In this document: one piece after another, positions 7,950-15,875 of the stretch
Layout: each line of letters starts with the position of its first letter
Numbering within the stretch: the first letter of the stretch is position 1
Assembly: GCF_030269485.1 (NCBI RefSeq)
Contig: NZ_BSTL01000039.1
Span: 1 to 64,000 of the forward strand
Origin: Actinoplanes sp. NBRC 103695
GTDB lineage: Bacteria; Actinomycetota; Actinomycetes; Mycobacteriales; Micromonosporaceae
DNA: 64,000 bases
Reading direction: 5' to 3'
Notes under the pieces: model-generated
The model's input: the letters and a program-made list of their open reading frames with translations, nothing else
Told to the model about the DNA's origin: nothing
Database searches by the model: none
Translations under genes and position numbers: made by a program

Positions 7950-9932
7950 GTGAACCGACTGGGTGCTGTGACCTCGCCGTATCTGCTCCAGCATGCCGAG
8001 AATCCGGTGGACTGGTGGCCGTGGTGCCCTGAGGCGTTCGACGAGGCGCGGCGGCGCGATGTGCCGGTGCTGATCTCGGTGGGCTATGCGGCCTGTCACT
8101 GGTGTCATGTGATGGCGCACGAGTCGTTCGAGGACGAGGGTGTCGCCAAGCTGGTCAACGACGGGTTCGTGGCGATCAAGGTGGATCGGGAGGAGCGGCC
8201 CGACGTCGACGCCGTCTACATGACCGCCACCCAGGCGATGACCGGGCAGGGTGGCTGGCCGATGACCGTGTTCGCCACGGCCGAGGGGGAGCCGTTCTTC
8301 TGCGGGACGTACTTCCCGAAGGTGAACTTCGTGAAGCTGCTGCAGTCGGTCACGACCGCGTGGCGTGACCAGCGGGAACAGGTCGTCAAGCAGGGCGCCG
8401 CCGTGGTCGAGGCGGTGGGTGGCGCGCAACTCGTCGGCGGGCCGACCGCGCCGATCTCGGTCGAGCTGCTCGATCGGGCCGCGGACGGGCTGGCCGGCGA
8501 GCACGACGACCAGAACGGCGGCTTCGGTGGGGCGCCGAAGTTCCCGCCGCACATGAACATGCTGTTCCAGCTGCGGCGCTTCCAGCGCACGGGGGACCAG
8601 CGCGACCTGGAGATCGTCCGGCACACGGCCGAGCAGATGGGCCGCGGCGGGATCTACGACCAGCTGGCCGGCGGGTTCGCCCGGTACGCGGTGGACGCCA
8701 CGTGGACGGTGCCGCACTTCGAGAAGATGCTGTACGACAACGCGCTGCTGCTGCGGGCGTACACGCAGCTCTGGCGTTTGACCGATGATCTTTTCGCGAA
8801 GCGGATCGCGGACGAGACCGCCGCCTTCCTGGTGCGCGACCTGGGCACGACCTCGGGTGGGCTGGCGTCGGCGCTGGATGCGGACACCGACGGGGTCGAG
8901 GGCCTGACGTACGCGTGGACGCCGGCGCAGCTGATCGAGGTCCTGGGCGAGGACGACGGCGTCTGGGCGGCGGACCTGTTCGGGGTGACCACGGCCGGGA
9001 CGTTCGAGCACGGCTCGAGTGTGCTGGTGCTGGCCCGGGACATCGACGCCGCCGACCCGGCCCTGACCGACCGGTGGCGCGAGGTCCGGACGAAGCTGCT
9101 GGCCGCCCGGGCTACCCGGCCGCAGCCCGCCCGCGACGACAAGGTGGTCGCCTCCTGGAACGGGCTGGCGATCACGGCCCTCGCCGAGTACGCCCGGCTG
9201 ACCGGGACGCCCGGCGACGCCGCGGTCGCGCTGGCCGAGGTGCTCGCCGAGCGGCACCTGGTGGACGGGCGGCTGCGGCGGGTGTCCCGCGACGGTGTGG
9301 TCGGGACGCCCGCCGGAGTGCTGGAGGACTACGGGTGCGTCGCGGAGGCGTTCTGCGCGGTGCACCAGCTGACCGGTGACGGCCGCTGGCTGACGCTGGC
9401 ACGCACCCTGCTGGACGTGGCGCTGGAGCGTTTCGGTACCGGGTCGGGCGGGTTCTACGACACCGCCGACGACGCGGAACGGCTGGTCACGCGGCCGGCC
9501 GACCCGACCGACAACGCCACGCCGTCGGGGCTGTCGGCGGTCTGCGCGGCGCTGGTGTCCTATGCGGCGCTGAGCGGCGAGGAGCGTTACCGAGCCGCTG
9601 CCGACGCGGCCTTGGCGACGGTCGGCCCGCTGATCGGTGGTCACCCTCGATTCGCCGGGTACGCCGCGACGGTCGCGGAGGCGGCGCTGTCCGGCCCGTA
9701 CGAAATCGCCGTCGCTCTTGATCTCGGTGAAGACGGCTTGCTGGCCGCGGCGCTGAAGCATGCGCCGCCCGGCGCGGTGGTGGTGGCCGGTGAGCCGGAC
9801 CGTCCCGGCGTCCCGCTGCTGGCCGACCGGCCGCTGCAGGGTGGGGCGACCACCGCGTACGTCTGTCGTGGTTTTGTCTGTGACCGTCCCGCCACGACGG
9901 TCGACGACCTGATGGCCCGGTTCGGCGACTGA
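7950..9932 (+). CDS. Thioredoxin-fold DUF255 protein, YyaL/SPATA20 family
   Basis: Cytosolic protein of 660 residues with an N-terminal thioredoxin-like domain and a C-terminal (alpha/alpha)6 barrel resembling N-acylglucosamine 2-epimerase/glycosidase folds. Start chosen at GTG 7950 because GAGAGG lies 9 bases upstream and the family N-terminus (NRL, SPYLLQHAENPVDW) begins there. The CxxC-type motif is ACHWCHVM (near residues 48-55). Barrel motifs DQLAGGFARYAVD, WTVPHFEKMLYDNA and ALDADTDG are all present. Length is usual for the family, whose biochemical role remains unsettled. No signal peptide and no operon partner; the next gene is 181 bp downstream. Confidence 0.93.
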   Translation: MNRLGAVTSPYLLQHAENPVDWWPWCPEAFDEARRRDVPVLISVGYAACHWCHVMAHESFEDEGVAKLVNDGFVAIKVDREERPDVDAVYMTATQAMTGQGGWPMTVFATAEGEPFFCGTYFPKVNFVKLLQSVTTAWRDQREQVVKQGAAVVEAVGGAQLVGGPTAPISVELLDRAADGLAGEHDDQNGGFGGAPKFPPHMNMLFQLRRFQRTGDQRDLEIVRHTAEQMGRGGIYDQLAGGFARYAVDATWTVPHFEKMLYDNALLLRAYTQLWRLTDDLFAKRIADETAAFLVRDLGTTSGGLASALDADTDGVEGLTYAWTPAQLIEVLGEDDGVWAADLFGVTTAGTFEHGSSVLVLARDIDAADPALTDRWREVRTKLLAARATRPQPARDDKVVASWNGLAITALAEYARLTGTPGDAAVALAEVLAERHLVDGRLRRVSRDGVVGTPAGVLEDYGCVAEAFCAVHQLTGDGRWLTLARTLLDVALERFGTGSGGFYDTADDAERLVTRPADPTDNATPSGLSAVCAALVSYAALSGEERYRAAADAALATVGPLIGGHPRFAGYAATVAEAALSGPYEIAVALDLGEDGLLAAALKHAPPGAVVVAGEPDRPGVPLLADRPLQGGATTAYVCRGFVCDRPATTVDDLMARFGD

Positions 9933-9988
9933 CCCTGGCCGGCCCGCCCGTCCGCCGCCGGGCGACCGCCGTGATGCGCCGAGGATCA

Positions 9989-10024
9989 GATGCCACCCAG
10001 GCCGTTGCCGTTGCTGGCCATGAC
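9989..10024 (-). CDS. Possible 11-codon peptide (leader or RiPP-like)
   Basis: On the minus strand an ATG (cat at 10020-10022) opens a frame encoding MASNGNGLGGI and then TGA, preceded by a GGGGG purine run at RBS distance. A hairpin formed by CTCACC and GGTGAG lies upstream (about 10050-10075). The Gly/Asn-rich peptide ending LGGI looks unlike random high-GC translation, but 11 codons is too short for any statistical case. I cannot name a family. The same frame is open further upstream without a better start. Confidence 0.25.
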
Positions 10025-10113
10025 GCGTACCCCCGATCTCTTCGATGGATTTGATTCACTCTCACCCGGTTCGTGCCGGTGAGGCAACGCAAGAGTCGTG
10101 TCCTTGACAGGAT

Positions 10114-10854
10114 GTGCCGGTGAGCACCGTTTTCGGGGAAGTCGCCGATCTCTACGACGAGCAGCGGCCCGGCTACCCGCTGGAGATCGCCGAGGTGGTG
10201 CTCGGCTACGCGGGCCGGCCGCCGGCCACGATGGCCGAGGTGGGCGCGGGTACGGGCAAGGCAACGGCCCTGTTCGCCGGCCGCGGCATCGCGATCACCT
10301 GCGTCGAACCGGACCCTCGGATGGCCGAGGTGCTGACCGCGCGCTTCCCGTCCGTGACGGTGGCCGCCGCGCCGTTCGAGCGGTGGACGCCGCCGCCCGG
10401 TGGCGTGGACCTGCTGACGGCGGCGCTGGCCTGGCACTGGATCGAGCCGGTGACCAGGGCACAGTTGGCCGAGCGGGCGCTGGCCCCCGGCGGCACCCTG
10501 GCGCTGATCGGCCGCCGCAGCGTCCACGAGGACGCCGGCCTGGGCGCCGCGATCCGGGCGACGTACGCCCGCCATCCTCCCGACGCCGGTGAGCGCCCGC
10601 CGTTGCCGTCGTGGGCGGTCCCGGAGATCCGCGAGCACACCGGCCTGACCGACATCACGACCTGGGAGACGGCGTACGCCACCAGCACGGCGGCCGCGGA
10701 CGTCCTGCGCAGCGTGCGAACCTTGGGGCCGTTCCTGCGCCGCTCACCGTCGGTTCAGCGCGCGCTGCTGGACGACCTGCGCCGGACACTCGAGGCGTAC
10801 GGCGCGCCCATCCGGACCAGGGTGGAGACGGCGGTCGTGATGGCCCGGGCCTGA
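10114..10854 (+). CDS. Class I SAM-dependent methyltransferase
   Basis: Cytosolic methyltransferase of about 246 residues. Motif I is MAEVGAGTGKATALF (residues about 37-51), with the acidic end of strand 2 in CVEPDPRM and a post-motif DLLTAALAWHWI, typical of the Methyltransf_11/25 group. The N-terminal LYDEQRPGYP signature is common to these enzymes. Start GTG 10114 or GTG 10120; neither has a clear ribosome-binding site. Substrate unknown. Its last 111 bp overlap the convergent SARP gene end on the other strand. Confidence 0.88.
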   Translation: MPVSTVFGEVADLYDEQRPGYPLEIAEVVLGYAGRPPATMAEVGAGTGKATALFAGRGIAITCVEPDPRMAEVLTARFPSVTVAAAPFERWTPPPGGVDLLTAALAWHWIEPVTRAQLAERALAPGGTLALIGRRSVHEDAGLGAAIRATYARHPPDAGERPPLPSWAVPEIREHTGLTDITTWETAYATSTAAADVLRSVRTLGPFLRRSPSVQRALLDDLRRTLEAYGAPIRTRVETAVVMARA

Positions 10855-11610
10855 GCCGTAACAGTCGCAGATGATCGGGGCCGGCGGGTCGCCGCCGAGC
10901 ACCTCGCGGTGCGCCGCCCGCGCCGCCGGGCCGGGCTCGACGCCGAGCTCATCGTCGAGCAGCCGGTAGAGCCGCTGGTAGACGGCCAGCGCCTCGGCGC
11001 GGCGCCCGGAACGGTTGAGCACGGTCATCAGGTGCGCCCAGAAATGTTCGCGGAACGGGTGCCGGGCGATCAGGTCGCGGAGTTCGGCGTCCAGGCCGGC
11101 GCCGGTCCCGGCGTCCAGGTCCAAGGTGATCCGGCGTTCCAGGGCGTCCAGCCGCAGCTCGGTCAGCCGGGTCGCCTCCACTTCGGCGAGCCACCCCGAC
11201 GGCACGTCTGCCAGGGGCGGCCCGCGCCACAGGCCGAGTGCCGCACCGAGCAGCACCCGTTCGGTCGCCGGGCCGGCCGCCGCTGCCGCCTCGACGAGGC
11301 CGGCGAACCGCAGCGCGTCCACGTCGTCCGGATCGATGACCAGGGTGTAGCCGGCCGGTTCGGTGCGGATCGACCTGCGGCCCAGCAGGCAGCGGAGCCG
11401 GGTCAGATAGACGGTGACCGTTCGCCGGGTGTCGATCGGCAGGTCCTCACCCCAGACCACCGCGGCGAGATGGTCGAGCGGTACCGGGCGACCCGCGGAC
11501 AGTGCGAGCACGGCCAGCACGGTCCGCAGCCGCGGGGCGCTCGGTGTGGCGGGCCGCCCGTTCACCGTCACAGTGAGCGGGCCCAGAATCCCGACGCGTA
11601 GTCCGGTCAT
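10744..11610 (-). CDS. SARP/AfsR-type transcriptional regulator, short form
   Basis: Regulator of about 288 residues with an N-terminal winged-helix (Trans_reg_C: RVGILGPLTVTVNG, VVWGEDLP) and a bacterial transcriptional activation domain (about residues 95-240, ending RLLDDELGVEPGP). It lacks the NB-ARC and TPR parts of full AfsR. Start at ATG 11608-11610, where homology begins; an upstream extension is open but unlikely. The C-terminal 50 residues (after LGGDPPAPI) read through the end of the convergent methyltransferase and look non-homologous, perhaps a stop-loss extension. No biosynthetic cluster is adjacent, so its targets are unknown. Confidence 0.85.
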   Translation of the reverse strand: MTGLRVGILGPLTVTVNGRPATPSAPRLRTVLAVLALSAGRPVPLDHLAAVVWGEDLPIDTRRTVTVYLTRLRCLLGRRSIRTEPAGYTLVIDPDDVDALRFAGLVEAAAAAGPATERVLLGAALGLWRGPPLADVPSGWLAEVEATRLTELRLDALERRITLDLDAGTGAGLDAELRDLIARHPFREHFWAHLMTVLNRSGRRAEALAVYQRLYRLLDDELGVEPGPAARAAHREVLGGDPPAPIICDCYGSGPGHHDRRLHPGPDGRAVRLECPAQVVQQRALNRR

Positions 11611-11648
11611 GCATTCGAGTACACCGGCGGGATCCCGGGGCCGCCTAT

Positions 11649-11672
11649 GCCTTTCGAACGGTGGCGAAAGGC
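11649..11672 (-). terminator. Hairpin between two minus-strand genes
   Basis: GCCTTTCG (11649-11656) pairs with CGAAAGGC (11665-11672) across an 8-base loop. It lies 23 bases downstream of the secreted-protein stop (11695) and 39 bases before the SARP start. Terminator of the secreted protein is likeliest; attenuation of the SARP gene is possible. Confidence 0.5.
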
Positions 11673-11694
11673 TCGGCACTTCATCTCAGCGGTG

Positions 11695-12282
11695 TCACAC
11701 CCACTGGATCGACGACGTCTGGTTGTTGAGGCCGCCGGTGTCCGCCATCGACCCGACGCTGCGGTAGATGCCGTTGCTCGGCGTCCCGAAATCGACGTGC
11801 GCGAAGTGGATGTTCGAGCAGTTGCTGTAGTTGTGGAACGACGAGATGCGGTCGTTCCAGTCGTCGCCGACCCAGTTGACCTGCCAGTCGACGTCGTTGG
11901 TGTTGTCGCAGCCGTAATCGGCCGTGTAGGTGACGCTGCCTTCGTTCGTCTGCTCGTAGGCCCAGTCGTACTCGATCGACAGCGTCACCGCGAGCTGCGT
12001 CGCCCCCGCCTTGTTCAACTCCGTGATCGCGTTGATCCGCTTCTCGAACGCCTTGCTGGCCACCGCGTCGGCCGGGTTCAGCGGCGCGTCCGTGATCCGT
12101 CCGCTGGTCGCGGATGCGATGGCCTGCCGGAACGTGCCGTAGCAGGAGGTGGTTTCGTCCGAGACGTTCGTGACGCAGTGCTTCTTGCCGGTCGGCGCCG
12201 CCGAGGCGGGCGCGGTGGCCGGCAGCACGAGTGCCGTCCCGGCGAGCCCGGCGATGGCGAGTGCGGTCCAGGTCTTCTTCAT
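11695..12282 (-). CDS. Secreted protein of unknown function
   Basis: Protein of 195 residues with a textbook Sec signal peptide (MKKTWTALAIAG..., cleavage near PASA-AP, residue 29). The mature part has four cysteines (HC, SC, GC and NC contexts), consistent with two disulfides, and many aromatic residues (DWAYEQ, WQVNWVGDDWNDR). ATG start with GGAGGG 9 bases upstream. I do not recognise the family. Predicted location is extracellular. Confidence 0.8.
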   Translation of the reverse strand: MKKTWTALAIAGLAGTALVLPATAPASAAPTGKKHCVTNVSDETTSCYGTFRQAIASATSGRITDAPLNPADAVASKAFEKRINAITELNKAGATQLAVTLSIEYDWAYEQTNEGSVTYTADYGCDNTNDVDWQVNWVGDDWNDRISSFHNYSNCSNIHFAHVDFGTPSNGIYRSVGSMADTGGLNNQTSSIQWV

Positions 12283-12416
12283 GGCATTGCCCTCCGATAG
12301 CCGTGATTGCGTTGCCCCTGAGGCAACCAGCGGGGGGCTTCAGTGGTGCTTCATCGGTCGTGGTCTGCCGGGGGCGTGGGCTGTGACCTGGGACGGGTCG
12401 CTAGGCTGTGCGGGTC

Positions 12417-13556
12417 ATGGATGGTCGAACAGGGTTGCCCGTCGTGGGCATGGTCGGTGGCGGGCAGCTGGCGCGGATGACGCATCAGGCCGCCATCGCG
12501 TTGGGGCAGTCGCTGCGGGTGCTGGCCGAGTCGGCGGACGACAGCGCCGCCCTCGTCGCCGCCGATGTGCGGCTCGGGTCGCATCTCGACCTGGCGGCGC
12601 TGCGGGAGTTCGCGGACGGGTGTGACGCGGTCACGTTCGATCACGAGCACGTGCCGGGGGACCACATCCGGGCGCTGGCCGCCGACGGGGTCAAGATCTA
12701 TCCGCCGGCCGACGCGCTGATCTTCGCGCAGGACAAGGGCCGGATGCGGGAGCGGCTCTCGTCACTCGGCGCGCCGATGCCTGACTGGCGACGGATGACC
12801 GGCCTTTCAGATCTGTCGGAAATGTCCGAGAAGCACGGCTGGCCGATCGTCGCGAAGGCGGCTCGCGGCGGCTACGACGGCCGCGGCGTCTGGATGATCA
12901 ACAGCCTGGACGACGCTTCTTCTCTCCTCGACCGCGACATCATCCTCGAGGAGCGTGTGCCCCTGCGCCGCGAGCTCGCCGCCCTGGTCGCGCGCTCGCC
13001 GTTCGGGCAGGTCGCGGCGTACCCGGTGGTCGAGACCGTGCAGCGCGACGGCATCTGCGTCGAGGTGATCGCGCCGGCGCCGGACCTGGCCGAGGCCCGT
13101 GCCCTGGAGGCGCAGCAGCTCGCCATCGACCTGGCCACCTCGCTCGGCGTCGTCGGCCTGCTCGCCGTGGAACTCTTCGAGACCGACGCCGGACTGGTCG
13201 TCAACGAGCTCGCCATGCGGCCGCACAACTCCGGCCACTGGACCATCGAGGGCGCCCGTACCTCCCAGTTCGAGCAGCACCTGCGCGCGGTCCTGGACTA
13301 CCCGATGGGGGAGACCACGCTGACCGCCCCGGTCGTCGTGATGGCCAACGTGCTCGGCGGCGCGCCCGGCGGTATCTCGATCGACGAGCGCGTGCACCAC
13401 CTCTTCGCGGAGGACCCCGGCGCACGCGTGCACCTCTACGGCAAACAGGTCCGGCCCGGCCGCAAGATCGGCCACGTGACGGTGCTGGGCGACGACCTTT
13501 CTTCGGTACGCGCGCGGGCCGCCCGCGCCGCGCGATGGTTGCAGGAGGGCGAGTGA
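12417..13556 (+). CDS. purK: 5-(carboxyamino)imidazole ribonucleotide synthase PurK
   Basis: ATP-dependent carboxylation of AIR to N5-CAIR in purine biosynthesis. ATP-grasp enzyme of 379 residues. The N-terminus VGMVGGGQLARM is the family signature; further motifs are FDHEHVP, QDKGRMRE, VAKAARGGYDGRGVW (ATP-binding loop), ELFETDAGLVVNELAMRPHNSGHWT (metal-binding Glu and Asn) and GRKIGHVTV at the C-terminus. ATG 12417 chosen over GTG 12408 by homology. Its stop overlaps the purE start (TGATG), so the two are translationally coupled. Confidence 0.97.
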   Translation: MDGRTGLPVVGMVGGGQLARMTHQAAIALGQSLRVLAESADDSAALVAADVRLGSHLDLAALREFADGCDAVTFDHEHVPGDHIRALAADGVKIYPPADALIFAQDKGRMRERLSSLGAPMPDWRRMTGLSDLSEMSEKHGWPIVAKAARGGYDGRGVWMINSLDDASSLLDRDIILEERVPLRRELAALVARSPFGQVAAYPVVETVQRDGICVEVIAPAPDLAEARALEAQQLAIDLATSLGVVGLLAVELFETDAGLVVNELAMRPHNSGHWTIEGARTSQFEQHLRAVLDYPMGETTLTAPVVVMANVLGGAPGGISIDERVHHLFAEDPGARVHLYGKQVRPGRKIGHVTVLGDDLSSVRARAARAARWLQEGE

Positions 13557-14053
13557 TGACCCCGGTCGTCGGCATCATCATGGGCAGCGACTCGGACTGG
13601 TCCACGATGGAGGCCGCCGCGGTGGCGCTGGCCGAGTTCGAGATCCCGTTCGAGGTGGGCGTGGTCTCGGCCCACCGGACGGTCCGCAAGATGGTCGACT
13701 ACGCCACCACGGCGGCCGACCGCGGCCTCAAGGTCATCATCACCGGCGCGGGCGGCGCAGCCCACCTGCCCGGCATGGTCGCGTCGATGACCCCGCTGCC
13801 GGTGATCGGCGTGCCGGTCCCGCTGAAGTACCTGGACGGCATGGACTCCCTGCTCTCCATCGTGCAGATGCCGGCCGGCGTCCCGGTGGCGACGGTGTCC
13901 ATCGGCGGCGCGCGCAACGCGGGCCTGCTGGCGGCACGCATCCTCGGCGCGTCCGACCCGGCGATCCGCAAGCGGATGACCGATTTCCAGACGGGCCTCG
14001 AGCAGATGGTCGCCGAGAAGGACGCCGCGCTGCGCGCGAAACTGATGAGCTGA
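13556..14053 (+). CDS. purE: N5-CAIR mutase PurE
   Basis: Converts N5-CAIR to CAIR, the step after PurK. 165 residues, class I PurE length. Signatures: GIIMGSDSDW at the N-terminus (phosphate loop), SAHRT (catalytic His), GAGGAAHLPGM and IVQMPAGVPVATV. ATG at 13556 overlaps the purK stop by one base and has GGAGGG 8 bases upstream; upstream in-frame GTG codons lie inside purK. The gene ends 6 bp from the convergent gene. Confidence 0.97.
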   Translation: MTPVVGIIMGSDSDWSTMEAAAVALAEFEIPFEVGVVSAHRTVRKMVDYATTAADRGLKVIITGAGGAAHLPGMVASMTPLPVIGVPVPLKYLDGMDSLLSIVQMPAGVPVATVSIGGARNAGLLAARILGASDPAIRKRMTDFQTGLEQMVAEKDAALRAKLMS

Positions 14054-14059
14054 CTCCGT

Positions 14060-15163
14060 TCAGTACGAGGTGAGCAGGTCCATCTCGCGCAGGGCGGCCG
14101 GCTCGGTGCGGGTGTCCATCACCTTGCCGGTGGGGCTCACCAGGTACAGCTTGGTGCTGGTACCCACCGGGGCGCGGACCAGCAGGTGGTTACTGACCGT
14201 CAGGTGGACGCCGAAGTCCCGCCCCTCCGACCTCGGGATGGCCGCGGGGAGCGGTACCTTGTCGCCGGTCGTCATGTCGACCACCGTTCTTCCTCTGCGG
14301 ACGACGCCGGGGTCGGTGTTGTCGACGCCGGCCAGCGCGTACCGGCCGTTGTCGGAGACTCCCTGCACGCTGAAGCCGCTGTCGGGGCCCTGTTCGTCGC
14401 CGTGGGCGACCCGGTGGATCACCGTGCCGTCGTGGCGGGCCACGACGATGTCCTCGTCCTCGCGGTAGGCGACGTACAGCCCGTTGGGCGACCGGGCCAC
14501 GTAGCCCGTGGTGTCCGCGAACGGCGTACTGCTGATTCTGCCGTTCCGTACGTCGACGACGACCCGGGGCCCGTCGACGGGAGTGATGAGCAGATGCTGG
14601 GAGTCGGTCCAGAACGGGCCGCTCCCGCCCCCGCAGTGGATGTCGGGCCGCAGCGTCTTCGCACTCCGGCCGTCGGGCCTCGCCACGATCAGGTCGCCGG
14701 GGTGGCCGCCGCCGCCGATCGGGGTGACGTAGGCGATGCGGGACCGGTTCGGCGCGATCGTGAGGCCGCAGGATTCGACGCGCGGCTCGAGCACCCGCGT
14801 GGTGCTCGTGCCGTCCAGCCGGTACAGATCCGTGTCGTTCTTCAGGTAGTAGAGGATCTGCGGCACCTTGCGGATGGCCGGTTGCACGAGGCCGGTCGAC
14901 ACCGAGCCGGACGGCCGCGGCGTGACCGCGGTCGACGGTGAGTGGGAGATCGCCGGCAGGACGCCGTCGGCCTTGGGGCCGGGGCGGCCGGCCCAGGCGA
15001 CGCCGGAGGCGACGGCCACGACCGCGACGGCGGCCGCGGAGGCGGTCAGGACGCGGCGGCGGGTGGTCGCTCGCCGGGAGGTGACGAGTACGCGGTCCCG
15101 CAGGTCCACCGCGATGACCTCCTCGGCCAGGTCGGAAAGGTACGAGTGCAGATCGTTGGTCAC
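14060..15163 (-). CDS. Membrane-anchored beta-propeller (TolB/WD40-like) protein, sigma-factor partner
   Basis: Protein of 367 residues starting at GTG 15163, which overlaps the sigma-factor stop by 4 bp (GTGA). An N-terminal cytosolic region of about 45 residues (DLHSYLSDLAEEVIAVDL) precedes one transmembrane segment (TASAAAVAVVAVASGVAWAG). A Ser/Thr/Pro linker follows, then an extracytoplasmic propeller-like domain with repeated blades (NRSRIAYVTP, DSQHLLITPVDG, SPNGLYVAYRED, NGRYALAG). SigE-family operons often encode such membrane partners; a role as anti-sigma or signal sensor is inferred from coupling and topology, not from a recognised anti-sigma motif. Confidence 0.8.
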   Translation of the reverse strand: MTNDLHSYLSDLAEEVIAVDLRDRVLVTSRRATTRRRVLTASAAAVAVVAVASGVAWAGRPGPKADGVLPAISHSPSTAVTPRPSGSVSTGLVQPAIRKVPQILYYLKNDTDLYRLDGTSTTRVLEPRVESCGLTIAPNRSRIAYVTPIGGGGHPGDLIVARPDGRSAKTLRPDIHCGGGSGPFWTDSQHLLITPVDGPRVVVDVRNGRISSTPFADTTGYVARSPNGLYVAYREDEDIVVARHDGTVIHRVAHGDEQGPDSGFSVQGVSDNGRYALAGVDNTDPGVVRRGRTVVDMTTGDKVPLPAAIPRSEGRDFGVHLTVSNHLLVRAPVGTSTKLYLVSPTGKVMDTRTEPAALREMDLLTSY

Positions 15164-15669
15164 GACAGGACTCCGTCCCTGCTGTGGAGGTCGGCGAGTT
15201 CGGGGGCGACGGCTCGCATCCGGGCGAGCGCCTTCGCGGTCTGGCTCTTGACCGTGCCGATGCTGACCCCGAGCATCTCGGCGGCCTCGCGTTCGGTGCG
15301 GTCCTCGAAGAACCGGAGCACCAGCACGGCGCGTTGCTTGGCGCTGAGCCGGCCCAGGGCGGCGCGCAACGTCAGGCGCAGGCTCACCGCTCCGGCGTGG
15401 TCGTCGCCGCTGGCCCGGTCCGGCAGGTGCTCGGGCATGACCTCCGCCACCCGGCGCCGGCGCCACCAGGAAACCTGAAGGTGGTACATGGTGCGGCGGG
15501 CGTACGACTCGGCGTTCCCGGTGTCCGACAGGTCCTTCCAGGACTGGTGCGTCCTGGCGAGCGCCGACTGGACGAGATCCTCGGCGAGCTGCTGATCGCC
15601 GGTCAGCAGGTAGGCCGAACGCAGCAGAGCGTGCGTCCGGGCGCGTACAAATGAGTCGAACTCCTCCAT
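15160..15669 (-). CDS. SigE-family ECF RNA polymerase sigma factor
   Basis: Sigma-70 factor of 169 residues containing only regions 2 and 4. Region 2: LLRSAYLLTGDQQLAEDLVQ and the DNA-melting segment ESYARRTMYHLQVSWWRR. Region 4: LSAKQRAVLVLRFFEDRTE followed by helix-turn-helix AEMLGVSIGTVKSQTAKAL. Start at ATG 15669 (MEEFDSF, the usual SigE-family start) with GGGGAG upstream; an upstream in-frame extension has no family similarity. It is translationally coupled to the membrane propeller protein. The regulon is unknown. Confidence 0.93.
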   Translation of the reverse strand: MEEFDSFVRARTHALLRSAYLLTGDQQLAEDLVQSALARTHQSWKDLSDTGNAESYARRTMYHLQVSWWRRRRVAEVMPEHLPDRASGDDHAGAVSLRLTLRAALGRLSAKQRAVLVLRFFEDRTEREAAEMLGVSIGTVKSQTAKALARMRAVAPELADLHSRDGVLS

Positions 15670-15785
15670 CGATGCTCCCCACTCATGATGAGTCGCCATC
15701 CATGACGCTTGCACGGCCGGTGATGGTTGCCGTCGATGTCCGCGACTGGCACGAATCCGGGAGACCACCTGACTCGCCGTCCGCC

Positions 15786-15875
15786 CATGAGCTGTCCGCC
15801 CATGAGCTGACCGCCCATGAGCTGACCGCCCATGAGCTGACCGCCCATGAGCTGACCGCCCATGAGCTGACCGCT
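15786..15875. repeat. Six tandem copies of a 15-bp unit
   Basis: CATGAGCTGACCGCC is repeated six times without spacer (first copy one mismatch, last copy one mismatch). The array fills much of the gap between the sigma-factor start and the end of the solute-binding-protein gene, and its final base is the first base of that gene's stop codon complement (TCA, 15875-15877). All frames stay open across the array because 15 is a multiple of three, but no start or domain supports a peptide. Confidence 0.95.

Noticed and set aside
9487..10638. 383-codon minus-strand frame across the DUF255 gene end
   Set aside because: Arg/Gly-rich shadow spanning two well-supported plus-strand genes.
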